A DNA stretch of 64,000 bases. It comes from Mytilus trossulus. Taxonomy: Eukaryota > Mollusca > Bivalvia > Mytilida > Mytilidae. The DNA lies in NCBI RefSeq assembly GCF_036588685.1, contig NC_086383.1:35658171-35722170 (forward strand). The letters are read 5' to 3'. Of the stretch, positions 1 through 12,445 are shown piece after piece. Made by a program: the position numbers and the translations under genes. Below the pieces are notes generated by a model. The model ran no database searches, was not told the DNA's origin, and saw only the letters and a program-made list of their open reading frames with translations. How positions within the stretch are numbered: the stretch's first letter is position 1; each line of letters starts with the position of its first letter.

Positions 1-3000
1 ATGTGAGCCCTTTGTAAGATTAAATTCATGCACTCAAGCAATGCAATTTGAATCAATATGAATAAGTGTTTAGTAACTTGTGGTTTATTCATAATTTGTG
101 TGCGATTGTCACTTTAACGCTTAGACGAGTTTGTTCTTTCGTAAAACATACTAAACCCCACAAAAAAAACCTAAAAAAAAACCAACATAAAACCTTCCAT
201 TGTATCGTAGTTGTAGCGTGATTGTCAGTCTACAAAAAGTAGGGCGAAAGATACCAGAGGAATAACAAAACTAATATGTTAAAAATAAAAAGAAAACGCC
301 AAGGCCAAACAAAAAAAAAAAGACAAAAAAGAACAATATTAAAAAAAAGTACAAAAAACACAAAATTAAAAAAAAAGTCTGGCCAAAGCGAACCCCGCCA
401 AAAACGGGGGTGTTCTCTGAAGCTCCGAAAGGGTAAGCAGTTCCTCCTCCACATATGGCATCCGATGTGTTGCTTATGTTATTAAAAGCCCGGTAACAAA
501 TCATTTTCGATTAGTCACATTCCGGAAAGGAGTACGAGATTGAAGTTACGACATTAGGAACACATCCGTTATCATCTGTGCTATCAATGCCACTAAACTG
601 GTGCAGGAACCGTCTAAGGTGTCAGTGAGATGATAGGTTTTGTTCACTGACGAATACCTTACTGTGACTCTGAGATAAAAAAAAAAACAGCAATAAAAGC
701 GCTATTCCCTTACTTTTGTTGGCACACATACTAATGTGTACAATGGAATGACACCCCATATTATGTTCTATCATGTTCCAACTTAAGTAAACCATTACTT
801 AATTTGAAATTCCTATGGGTGAACTTATTTCAACATAACATAGCCCAAGCCATCAATACATGTAAAATGTATATGACGCGTGCTTTTTTTCGCCGTTAAC
901 TGGAGAAAAAATATCTGTTGTGGTATCAAATATGCTAAATCTGCCGTTGAATGAATGCTTGTACGGCTGTTTAACGTCCAGTGGCAAATCCTGAATATGA
1001 TAATTAATCTTAGAATTACACAGACATATACTTATCCCATTTTCTCTGTATTTACTTATCATGTTAAAAATACTACATTTTCTTATAGGTATTTAAATAA
1101 TAAAAAGAATAGTGGCAGCACTTCTCAATTTTTCACTTTATACTATTTTACAAATCGTCATATAAGGTATTACTTATTATGAAACATATTCAGATAATTT
1201 TATATAAATCCAAGAAAGAAAAAAAAAATGACATTTATATAGTACTTGTTAGTAAATCTTTGTAAGATGCTAATATTGTTTCCAATATTTGAATAAATCG
1301 TTGCCGTTGTTATTTTATTGTCCTAAACAACCCTAATTTTTTTTTTACGTATTTAGCAAATTCATGTGCAATAAGTGGGAATTGTTTGAGTAATGGTGTG
1401 TCAAATATTTAACTTTTCACATACTAGTTAAAAACAAGGTGTTAAGGTCATAATATCAAAACATTAGAACAGATCAATTACTTACAATACACCATTACTA
1501 CTGGATGCGTTTATCCTACAACAAGTCAACTTATGTGCAAATTAAATAAGAGGAATACTAGTATCTAGTCTTCATTTCGATTGAGCGGATATTTCAAAAC
1601 AAGTTCAGCTTCATTTAGGTACAACATGTTCAATCCGAGATTTAGCATTTATATGTATCTTAAAATTGGAGACATTGATCTAGAATTTAACTGGAAAAAA
1701 AAAGCTTTTATTAAAAAAAACAAAAAAAACCCCAAACGATTCATTCAATAGGTATGTGCATTCTATATTACATTTTTGTGCTTTGACAGTATTGTACAAG
1801 TATATTCCCCTTCATTTGCACAATACTTGGTTGGTGCAAAAAACACATTATGACATTTGAATATTTTTATCTAAAATCTAAGTTCCACATAAGGAGCTGT
1901 GCGTTTAGTTGTACAATAAACTACTGAGTTGTGTATAACGCTGTGTATTCATGTACAACAAAACGCCATACGCAGAGTGGTACACAACTCAGAATTGAAA
2001 CGTTGATATGATGTTTCTTGTTACAAGGGTGGTACGCTCTATAGACGTCACAAAATCCGCCATGGTTAGAACTATAATCTGGAAAAATCCACATGTGACA
2101 TATCTTACATGTAGAACCATTATATACATTCCTCTAAATCAAATTGGAAGTTGTTTGGTTATTGTCTATGTGTCCTGCCTTTTCTTTATAAATATGACAG
2201 TTTGGTATTGAACGTTCAAAATGTACATAACAATCAATATATAAAAACAAAAAGAAAAATGTATAAAATAAATTGAAGAATATAGCGACGACAATTTTTT
2301 TATATATTCATAAAAGTAATGAAAGCAGTGGATAAAAGAAGAGCAAACAAACAAAACGCACACCACTGGCCAAAGTCATATAACTCCTACAATTTACATA
2401 TAGTGACAAGCAATCTCACAAAATATACTTTAAAAACATTTTGAGGTTTGATCTCATAGAAGTATGACCAGATGTATTTGTGTAAAATTATCAGTCTTAT
2501 GATTCCCGCAGTAATCGCAACAGATGTTTTGTAAATTGTACAAGACCGTTTGAAAAGAATTATCATCAATTGAAACGATCTTAAATATAAAAAAAACCTG
2601 TTAACTACTTGGATTTGGTTAACGACCTTTTTTGGGATATTGAAGTCTTATATGAAAGGAAGACAAGTGTGTTATAGGGCAAAATATGCTACCCTGTATC
2701 ATCGAAATGTTAGTGCACACGTTAATCCATATCATGGGACCCTACCTCGATGCTCAACAGAGAAAAGGGGATTTATGCAGAAGCCAGGCTATATATATTC
2801 CTTATCATTAACTGTTTATTTTAACCTTACTTCCGCAATACAGATGATGATATCCAACTAAACTGGAAACTCAAAATTGTTAGAGGGACGATTGAAGACA
2901 AATCTGTTCGACAAAAGAGATGACTTCACCCACCCTATTTCTATGTTGCATTATTTGCTGCTCACAAGGAAGTTATTTAACCGAGAGTTCTAAGTTGGAA

Positions 3001-3556
3001 AGTTAAAATAATTCTTTTATGGTCAGAACTAACAGGATTTAATAAAAATGTGTCCCACAATTACAAAGAATTTGTCAAATGACAATGTGTTCATGCTGTA
3101 CGAAACGCAATTTGGTCGGCTTATGAAATAAACTTAAGAAATTATCTAAATAAAATATTAAACGAAGAAGTCCATTTGATGGTTATTGTTTGTTGCTGTT
3201 TTTCATTTATATTTTACTCTTTTCGGGGCATTTTATAGCGGTATTAGTTATGCTCATAGATGGTCGTACAGTCACATATATTTGTTGAGGTATACTAATA
3301 GTAGTCATATTTAACTTGGTTTTATTTTGATAGTTGTCTCATTTACAATCTTTTACAATCATTCCTATTTTAACATAGTGTAAGAATTAAATATAGTATA
3401 ACACTTAAAAATTCTGTTATAATGTATTCCAAATTATTAATGAATTTTGACATACACAATTAAGTCTCACATTACTGTATAACTTCAATGACTTACCCAT
3501 AGAGTCCTCCTTTGGTCAAACATACAGGTTGTACCTTAGTAGCTGATAGTACATAA
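1..3556. other. Non-coding flank left of the inverted duplication
   Basis: No convincing gene is seen here. The stretch is AT-rich with many A or T runs (for example 300-370 and 1,690-1,740). A less AT-rich block at about 365-640 stands out in composition and may be part of a dispersed repeat, but nothing in the window confirms it. A short piece at about 955-1,000 (TTTAACGTCCAGTGGCAA) also occurs at about 15,795-15,815, so it is a repeat fragment. Open frames in this stretch are short and low in complexity. Confidence 0.5.
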
Positions 3557-3562
3557 TTTATT
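3557..3562 (-). promoter_or_regulatory. Candidate polyadenylation signal of the left cGAS-like gene
   Basis: TTTATT on the + strand reads AATAAA on the - strand, about 80 bases past the stop codon at 3,642. The spacing suits a short 3' UTR. The motif is common in AT-rich DNA, so this is a candidate only. Confidence 0.4.
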
Positions 3563-3641
3563 TCAAATAATAATGATGCTTTATGTTAATGGTAAATATA
3601 AACACACGGTGTGATCTATTTGGCTATATTATACTAAAAGT

Positions 3642-6600
3642 TTATGTGAAAGCTAACAACAATTTTGATTTTCTTGCTTTTGCTGAAAGACATACATATG
3701 CATCATCTTCTAGAGCCTCATCATAACACTGATAGGCATTGATCTTATCTCCTGATATCTCATAACATACTCCGAGTATTGTTTTTGACTCAGATACTTC
3801 ATGTATTGAAACAAAGCAGTTGTCTTCAACTGCTAAAAGTAAATCATCTAATGCCTTTTGTCTGTTGCAAATATCACCAAGATTATGATGACATAAAAAT
3901 CGTAGACAGTACGATAGAACAACTGGTGGTATTTCAATTTCATCGTCTTCAACTTCAAGCTTAAGTTCTTCTGGTATTAACGATGAATGCCTTATATAAT
4001 GAATATGGCCAACGGTTGCTAATTTCATTCTTTCCGTAAATGTTAATTTGAAATGTACGTGTTGTCTGTAACTATCCATTTCTTCTCCATTGTAGATATC
4101 ACAGTCTAAATACGCCATACCATGATTAAATCTCGACAGAACATACTCGATCAGTTTGAGTGTTATATTGAACTGTCCTGTCACATAATAAAAAGACGCG
4201 TACAACAACCAACCCGATACAGCATCTGTTCTTAGACCGTCATATAAATGTCTATGATAAAGTTTTTGTATTTTGTTAGTTTTACCTATTTTAGTTGGTG
4301 GCGGTAGCATTTGTACTGTATGTTGACTGATTATGCCATAATAATAATTACATATATCAGTGATAAATTGAGACGTTTCAACTATTTTGAGAGATTCGAC
4401 ATTTGTTAGTAACTTATAAGGAAGATGCTCGTTTGTTATTGGTCCTGAAAGACTACATGTTTTGTAAAAAAAGAAATCTAACGTACATGTATTACACGAG
4501 GTTTCCTTCTTTGTACTTAACAAACGATTTCCACTCTCAGCCGGAAATAAATTATCTATCAATCCATCAATTCCACCACACTTTATACTATCCAGTATTC
4601 CCAGAAGCATTTTATTGTTATTTTGGTCAACTTTTCCTAGAAACATGTTATGATTAGGAACAAAAAAGTTCGGACAGTAACAGTTGTTTATCCAAATTTC
4701 TAATTTGTCAAGACAAAGAAAAAAACAGTAAAACAATTTAAGCAATCTAAATGTTTCAATATCGACTTCCTCGGAGACCCAGAACAAAGCTGTTTTCATA
4801 AAGTAAGAACACAATAAATCTTTGACACCATCGTGTGTGTTAATGATACGCCTCAATGTCAATTTCAGTAGACCGTAACATAAAAGTTGAGTAAAATTAA
4901 ATGAATGTACTAGTTGTGTTTCTGCCACAGAGAAAGAAATTCTCCATAATAAGTCATTATATGAAGTAGTCCTTGGTCCTATAGGTACTAAAAGACATCC
5001 ATATTCTACTATTTTTTCAATAACCACATTGGGGGGCCATTGTTTTCGATGACGTCTTACCCACAGAATTGCACTATGAGGCAATCTTTTACTTCGTATG
5101 CAAAATGCCATATCAAAATTCTGATCTACATCTGATAAACAGGGACCGTGATAAGATAGCTGATGTAAACCTACTAAATGTTGTTTTATGTTATATAGAA
5201 ATGCCTTTACTGATACATATTCGCCATTAGTAGTACTTTCACAGCTTTCAGATATTGTGATACCAATCTCGTCTTCACTATTTGCTATCAATTTAAGTCT
5301 TGTAAATCCTGGATGGTCGTCATCTAACTCCATTACTAGTGTAGTATGTTGTATTGGGTGTTTGATACCCCATACATTTTGAATTACGTCTAAGTTTACG
5401 ATGATGTACATGATATCCACGTCACTACCTTGTAAATCCAGTCCATCTGCCAAACTTCCACTTGATATTTGCCTTACATTAGATGCAAATGAATTTTGAA
5501 TCATATCTTCTATCATTAATAGTCGTTGTCTAGTATGAATATGCATTTCAGTTCCAATTGTATCAACTAGATGTTCGTAAAAGTATTTGTCCTTCAGTGT
5601 ATTTCCTGGCCATGGCAATATATCTTTAAAATATGAATATATTCATTTTACTTAATTAGTCACTTAATTTTACAGTTTACAAAGTTAACTATTCATGGGA
5701 TATTATGAATTCGCCGGAATTTGAAAGGAAGAAAAATGCCTCGAAAGGGCAAATTTCGCGGAAAAAACGACAGGTAGCCCGAGAAACGACAGAAAAAAAC
5801 CCACAGGCCTCCCTAAAAAGTGACTGGACTAGGTAGCATAAGAGTCAATATCAAGCTCGTCTAACAAAACACCTGCATTAGTATATTGCACGTTTTACAT
5901 GCTTCAAAAGACTAGACCAAGTCGTGGGAATAGCCTCACTTATAATTAACTTTCCCTTTTTTGCAAAACATGACTTTCTTGCTTCGTTAATCATGTTAGC
6001 TTCATCTGATAAGTTTGTTCGATCTTACAGTAAAACCCCGGTGATTTAGTCTGATCAATCATCATTCTTTATGTTAAAGTCACATCTTCAAATACTATCA
6101 GTGTCTCCCACGCATTTTTTTTCCCTTTTCAAGCAAAAAAAGAACCGTATCACAACCGGTAAAGGTATGGATCAGAAATAAGTGTGTGTGATAACTCATT
6201 GTCTATTGCATTTGAAAGGCCATTGGTAGACATTAATCTTAAGATTTTTGCCTCCTGAAACACAATCCATAGTTCGTCTGCCCCAATGTCACGGAATAGC
6301 GAAATAATATTGACAGCAACATCAGTGACTGTTAATCATTTCTCGTTTAAGTTCGTGTTTCACTGCATCAGACACAAGCGCCATAATTTAATTGTCAGTC
6401 TCTTTATGTGAACATGGTGCTACACTTAAAATACATCACGTGGTGGATAAGATAGAATATCCTGAGCATTTCTTGCTACAACTACCATTATCATTAAAGT
6501 ATTCATCCACTCTTGTTACAGTTTCAAGGTATGATTAAGGTAAGGACATAATACCCAATCATCATAATCGTTATGAAACACCTTGAAACTGTAACAACAG

Positions 6601-9600
6601 TGGACGTAGTGTCGGAAGTGAACATATACTGGTAGTTTAAAAGCTGCTAAAAGAAGCAAAAATAACATTTAGGTGAAAGGGAATATACAGACCAATCAAG
6701 GATTAAACACATTCTCAAGATTGGCAAAGTTTTCTGAGAGATGACGGCAGCGAGAAAGAACTTTTAAGTGTTCATTCTCAGCAGCTTGCTCTACAATACA
6801 ATTTTGAGTACAAGATAATTGAAGCAACAAATGCTCAGGATGTTCAGTGTTATTAACCACTTGATGATGTTTCAAGTTTAGCACCATGTTTACACGAAGA
6901 GACTTACACTAGAATCAAGATCGATTTGTCTGATGCAGTGAAACACAGACTTGACTGAGTCATGACTCAAACAGTCGATACTGATGTCATTGCTCTTTCG
7001 CTATTCCGTGACACAGGGGCAAACCAAACTTTGGTTTGCATTTGGAAGGGGAAAAAGCAATAGATATATGTCAATCAATAACCTTTCAAATGCACTAGGC
7101 GTTAAAAGATAACACGTTTGCTGGAAAAGGAACTGCGTTGGTGACATGAATGGAGTTTGAAGATGTGACTATAGCATTTAGAATCATTATTGATGATTGA
7201 CCAGCCAACATCACCATATGGATTTGATAAGTTTAATGTCATTGAAAACGATACGTGGTTTTGTTGTAAGATCGAAAAAAAAGGGAAACAGATTGGGTAA
7301 AAAAGGCAAGAATAATATGTGTTTTTGGAATTTATGGATGTGAAAAACAATACCACAGTCTGTGTAAATGTTGGAAATCAGCTCTCCGATTGTGAATTGC
7401 GGCCTAACGAGTATGCAGATTGGGTATTAAGTCCTTATCTCAATAAACTACCTTGTAACTGAAATACGGGTGAATGAAGTCTTGGATGCGTATGGTAGTT
7501 ATAGCAGCAAATGGTCAAGATATTCTATCTTATCCACCACGTGATGTATTTAAAGTTCATCACCAATTCACAATTAGAGGCAGATCCTTAAATCATGCTG
7601 CATGTGTCTGATGGAGTGAAACACGAACTTAAACAATACAATACAATACAATACAGTACAATATATACAATAAACGAGTCATGATTCGAACAGTAGTTAA
7701 TGATAATGCTGTCACTACTGTTTCGCTACTCCGTGACAAAGGGATAGACGAACTACGGATTGTGTTTGGGAGGGCAACAGACTTTTGATTAATATCTATT
7801 AATAGCTTTTCAAATGCACTAGGCAATGAGTGATCTGAGTGACCTGACACACTAATTGTTATTCAAGCCTTTACCTGTTGTGATATGGTTCCCTCTTTGC
7901 TTGAAAGGGAAAAAAACTACATTGATTGCATTTGAAGATGTAAATTTAACATAAAGAATGATCATTAATCAGACCAAATCACCGGGGTTTTACTGTAAGA
8001 TCGCACAAACTTAACCGATGGGTATAACATGGTTAACGAAGCAAGAAAATAACTATTTGCGCAAACGGAAAGGCTTTTTTATGCTATTCCCTCAACTTGG
8101 TCTAGTCTTTTTCAGCATGTAAATCATACAATATACTTAGGTAGGTGTTTAGGGAGACGAGTTTGGGATTGGCTGTTATGCTACCCACTCCGTGCAATAA
8201 AGAGGATAACTTTTTAAAAACTCTTTTTGAGGCCTCATCATTTTGTCAGAGGTTTGTACGTTTTTAATGTGGAAAATCGGGTATCCCGTGCACTGCTATG
8301 TGTGCATGTTGTAGTGATCGTTATTTTTGGTCGAAAATTGTAGTAATTTTAAATATGTTTTAGTACTATAGTGATTTTATTTCGTTTTAATCAATCTATC
8401 CAAAACTCTACATCGAAGAAATGGATTGAGAACTCATCTTTGAAATTTACGTTATATTTATACCGGAAGTGTCAACTTTATATTTAAACATTTACAACAT
8501 GATAGAATACGTGGTTTTTGGGATAACTTAAAGCCAAAAGTTAAATGACCAGCACAAAAAACTCTACATCGAAATAATAGATTGAGGACTCAATTTACGT
8601 CATATTTATATCGGAAGTGTCAACCTTATATCTATACTGTCAAACCATGCTAGAATCAGTGTTTTTTTTTAGATAACTAAGAGCCAAAAGTTTAATAACC
8701 AGAACAAAATAAAATCATTTTCTATACATTTTAAAAAAAAGTTGAATATTTGAATAATAAATTAATATTTCCATGTCCGCCATTTTTTATATTACCGGAA
8801 GTAAGGGTTTTTAAGACATATGTCTTATACATTGTATCTATCAAAAGCACCAAAGAAAGGTTCCTGCACAATGAAATGATAGTAGCAATACGTTTAAAAC
8901 ATATTTCAATTACCCTCCCTTAAAAATAAGCTTATTTAATTAACTACAATGTCCGCCATCTTGGATTTTAACCGGAAGAGGGGTTTCTGAAGACATCTTG
9001 TCTATTTAATTTATCCAAAAGTAGTAAAAAAGAAATGTTTTTACCAAATATAAGGATAGTAACATGATACTAACACATGTTTACACACTAGCCTTCGATA
9101 TTGGGTTGTTTTAAGTATGACGTCCGCCATTTTGGATTTTACCGGAAGTGAGACATTTGTTTCAAATGCCTCCCTATCTGAAATGAAAGAGATATAGGAA
9201 GATGTGGTGTGAGTGCCAATGAGACAACTCTCCATCCAAATAACAATTTAAAAATTAAACCATTATAGGTTAAAGTACGGCCTTCAACAGTTGAGGAAAG
9301 TCTATGTCAAATTCCATACTTGTAGCAGGATGTGCACAATTCGTCTGAAATATGCTTGTAGCCGCCGGACTATCGGGTTGTCTGTTTGTCTTAATATTAT
9401 AATGTTCGAGTATTATCTAAGTATTTAATAAATTATTAAAAGACTTTCATAATAAGTTTGTTTTCAACACCATTCTTACCTTCATTGTAGTATACACAAT
9501 CCTGTAAGTATTCCAGATATTCATTTGAAGATTTGTCAGGATATCTAAGGTTTAGTATCGACTGCTCATGAGTCTTTCGTCTTTCTAAGCAAATTTTATA

Positions 9601-9810
9601 GATTCGTTCAAACTGTCTGATTGTCAGCCCGAAAACGTCATTTGATATAACAATCCCTCCTTCTAAAGACTGGGAAATTGACGGAGTGTATCTACGCCTT
9701 CCTCGGTAAGGGAAACTTTTAACACCATATTTTTGCAGGTACATAATTTTGTTCATTCCATACATATTCCTATCTCTGTCATATTCTTGGTTGTTGGGAT
9801 TTGGGTCCAT
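3642..9810 (-). CDS. cGAS-like/Mab-21 family nucleotidyltransferase protein (two coding exons, intact)
   Basis: Two exons join in one frame. Exon A runs 9,817-9,480, with ATG at 9,810 in a good context (TCAACCATGG), acceptor TTTCTTTAG and donor GAAG/GTAAGA. Exon B runs 5,623-3,642 with acceptor TTTTAAAG. Both junctions are phase 1, giving about 770 residues. Residues 1-110 are an unrecognised basic region (RGRRRY near 40). The nucleotidyltransferase core follows: GS at about 166-167 (SSGSLADG), paired acidic residues in GSDVD at 178 and 180, and a third Asp at about 281 (QNFDMAFCI). Mab-21 signatures are QWPP at about 305 and LCSYFMKTALFW at about 381-392. The last 250 residues look helical and TPR-like (SGWLLYASFYYVTGQ; ILGVCYEISGDKINAYQCY). 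In this family, cGAS-like receptors make cyclic dinucleotides on sensing nucleic acid, and many Mab-21 members have no known activity. The complete Asp triad makes catalysis possible; ligand and product cannot be read from sequence. Confidence 0.85.
5831..8186. mobile_element. Foldback element with decayed coding fragments
   Basis: The ends are inverted copies: AGGTAGCATAAGAG near 5,831 pairs with its reverse complement at about 8,175-8,186. The match continues inward, with interruptions, for several hundred bases (about 5,831-6,570 against 7,420-8,186). The - strand at about 6,180-6,400 and the + strand at about 6,890-7,150 and 7,600-7,860 carry related reading-frame pieces with TVDTDVIALSLFRD-like and NxFAGKGTA-like strings, broken by stops. 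I associate these strings with an uncharacterised, often multicopy gene family of invertebrates. That association is from memory. A short (ATACA)n-like run lies at 7,637-7,660. The left arm has this insertion and the right arm does not. Confidence 0.6.
8395..8710. repeat. Tandem duplication, unit about 165 bp
   Basis: Two adjacent diverged copies share AACTCTACATCGAA, ATTGAG.ACTCA, CGGAAGTGTCAAC and GCCAAAAGTT in the same order. Copy 1 is about 8,400-8,560 and copy 2 about 8,562-8,705. Confidence 0.6.
8770..9150. repeat. Tandem repeat with TGTCCGCCAT...ACCGGAAG core, about 175-bp period
   Basis: A core of GTCCGCCAT followed by TTTGGATTTTACCGGAAG or a variant occurs near 8,775, 8,950 and 9,122, about 171-176 bp apart. 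The DNA between cores is partly shared (AGACAT...TCTAT..; AGTA.CAA..). Confidence 0.6.
9186..9300 (+). repeat. SINE-like dispersed repeat copy
   Basis: It starts with GGAAGATGTGGTGTGAGTGC and continues with the shared segments CAATGAGACAACTCTCCAT and AACCATTATAGG. The same block recurs about twenty times in the window on both strands. Confidence 0.7.
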
Positions 9811-10563
9811 GGTTGATCTAAAGAAATAAATCATTGAATACATTTATACTTTAATCATGTCCAAAATTATTTTCCGCAAGTTTAATGTCATAGTTTGTGT
9901 TTAATTTCACAAATGCCAGTCTCTAAAACAAAAAACATGACAAACTTAATAACAGATAAGCATATTTGACAATTTTCCTCTATTACGGGTAACTTTTTAA
10001 ACCTTGTGTTAGATACAACTATCAAACTACTTTAGTGTTGAAGATCTTACCCAACTTATAAAAATGCGTATGAAAAAAATGTGTCATAACGATTTTAATA
10101 AGATTATGAGATATTTTGATACACATAAAGTTATTTGATTAGTTCATTTCCAGGGTCAGGCTGTTCATAAATCCAATGTTTTCTAATTTGTGATTCGCAT
10201 ATCCAGTGATTTCAATAAAAAAAAAATATTTTAGTTTCGTGCCGTCAAACGCAGCCTCTCATGTGAGTGAAAGTGCTTTAGTTTAAGTGTTTTCATTATA
10301 TTCTTCGATTTACGGCGTTTAAAGAATACATTCTTATTGTTAATGCCTCCAAACTAAACAAAACAGGCACCTTATATAGAAAAAACAACAACCTTTCTAG
10401 AACTATCCCTAACAATTGCGTATGCCTTATGAAACAGATTGAAATGCACTTTCGATTAACAGATTAAAAGTAAAATGAAAAAAAATACCGAACTCCCAGA
10501 TTTATTACAAAAGGAAAGTGTTTATATTCAAATAGCAAATTAAAATCTAAAACTCAAACATAC

Positions 10564-10897
10564 CAATCGAATGGATGACTTGTTGATTGTTTTTTTCTAA
10601 TGAAGAAAATAGTTGATTTAACCTATTTCTATAGTTAGCAGAACTTCCCACTCGCATTACAGTCGCATACAATTCCACCATATTGTCACGAATGTTTGAA
10701 CGAAACAATTGAACATAATTAGTCATGTCGTAAGTTAACGTGTCAGATGCAGTCAGCATTGTGTTAAAATTCTTATCACTATAAACAAAAACTATTATGT
10801 CAACAGAGAAAAACATAAATGCATAATGACAAAGCACATATTTAGCAAAATCAAAATACAAGAGTATGGAATTTGCTATAGAACGATAATGCAACAA
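10564..10897 (-). CDS. Membrane-type exon upstream of the left cGAS-like gene (start codon not seen)
   Basis: This is an open frame of 111 codons ending at a clear donor (ATTG/GTATGT) in phase 1. The first third is hydrophobic (SILLYFDFAKYVLCHYAFMF, then VDIIVFVY), suggesting a signal anchor or membrane segment. The rest is polar and helical. Its mirror copy in the right arm begins with ATG at 23,926, where this copy has TTG. An insertion of about 1.1 kb (about 10,900-11,980) lies immediately upstream in this arm only. It may once have been the first coding exon of the cGAS-like gene, but phase 1 here does not join directly to the MDPNP frame of the exon at 9,817. A short exon between them would be needed, or this is a separate gene. 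Confidence 0.35.
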
Positions 10898-12224
10898 CGT
10901 GATCAGTGGTGATGTTTAAGAACCGAGTCTCGTCAAATGGATATTACCAATAATAGACCAAACAGTAATAGTAATAATTTATAATTGCAAGCTATTAAGA
11001 TTATAAAAAACATATGACGTTGAGTTCATTAAATATGTGCTTTCAAACCATCCTGTATTACTTTTAAAGTTGACCAACAGAGTCTTGATATCATCCGATG
11101 ATTTTTTTTACTAAACTCTAGATCGTCAACTTTTCACTACCATGAACAGTTTTATAGAATTGTAAAACTTGTTCACGTTTTTTATTCTTTAGAAAAAAAT
11201 ATAGTTTGAGGTAAGGATACTTCTTTGTCTTAAAACCTTCACTTTCACAAAAAAAAAGGAAGTCATAGAGCGATGACGTCATGAAACAAATACCGTTTGT
11301 TTTGCGTTTTATAAGTAAAATCAAACAAACACTTGCATTTTGACATTCATCGTGTGATTGGATCCAGGAAAAAACGATGTTAGAGGTAGATAAGCAAATC
11401 TATGTAAAGAAAAAATGGCAGTATACCGTACAAATGTCACATCGCCTTCCGACCAATCATAAATACATAAGTTGAAAACATGCTTTAATAAGGGAAGTCT
11501 TTCATTTGCCCTTAGTACATAATATTTCGTAGACTATCAAAATAGAAAGAAATTATCTTGATTCCACTATGTTCTTTTCATCAAAAAACTGTAACGTTGC
11601 TATATGTAAGATGTAAGATGTCACATGTAATTAGTTTAATTTAAATTTAACAGTAAAGACAATACTGATAGCACATTCGGTATAAAACATGTAAATCACC
11701 ATTTCAGCTTTGTGTTATTTATATATTTTCAAGTTGACTTCTTTTCTGGTGGTTACTTGTTTTATGCTTGTTTAGACAGGGTTTTCGAGTTATATTTAAC
11801 TTATATGTTTCCTTTTCCCATATTCGTTCATGATATGCTATAGATTTGTCATTGATGCAATTCCCAGTTTGATATCTTTGATCCATTTTGACAGTTGACA
11901 TTAAAAACTCCATGAAACGGATTTGGTTTGTGATTTATTTCGAACTAATGCTTCAAAAATACAAGAAACAAGAATTTAACTGGTTTCAACCATAGATTTA
12001 ATTGGGGTCTGACTATATGTCTATTTTTAACGCATCTTTGAAAATTCAATTCTGTTTGCTATTAAGTTTACACCATGTGTTAATCTACACGTATTTATTT
12101 ACAAAGTTAAAAAGGATTTATATAATAGGATTTTAATATTGTTTAAACATAACCTCGTCAATCACTGGAAACATATTTGAGTAATAATGTGAATTTACAA
12201 AAGATCACCACACAAGTTCACATA

Positions 12225-12445
12225 AGGTAACACAGAATAGAATATAATCCCGATCATACCAAATACAAAATATTTCGATAATATTGTGAATTAACATAAG
12301 GTCACATAAATTCACATAAGGTCAAACGGAAGAGAATATAATTCCGATCATACCAAATTATACATACTTTTATAAAATTGTGAATTAACACAAGGTCACA
12401 TAAGGTCAAACAGAAAAGAATATAATCCCGATCTTACCAATTTCA
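12225..12445. repeat. Short tandem repeat with AATATAAT.CCGATC core
   Basis: Three units share CATAAGGT(C/A)A(C/A)A, GAATATAATCCCGATCATACC and CAAAT, starting near 12,238, 12,332 and 12,417. Related sequence appears inverted in the right arm at about 23,585-23,760. Confidence 0.55.

Larger units (their letters stand above)
5624..9479 (-). other. Intron of the left cGAS-like gene, swollen by insertions
   Basis: This intron is 3.86 kb. The equivalent intron in the right arm (25,229-26,199) is only 971 bp, so most of the content arrived after the duplication. It holds a foldback element (about 5,831-8,186), two tandem repeat blocks (about 8,395-8,710 and 8,770-9,150) and a SINE-like copy (about 9,186-9,300). 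Confidence 0.75.

Noticed and set aside
5618-5620. Translation start of the cGAS-like gene at the beginning of the long exon
   Set aside because: The codon there is TTG. A phase-matched upstream exon with an ATG and consensus splice sites, conserved in both arms, is a better model.
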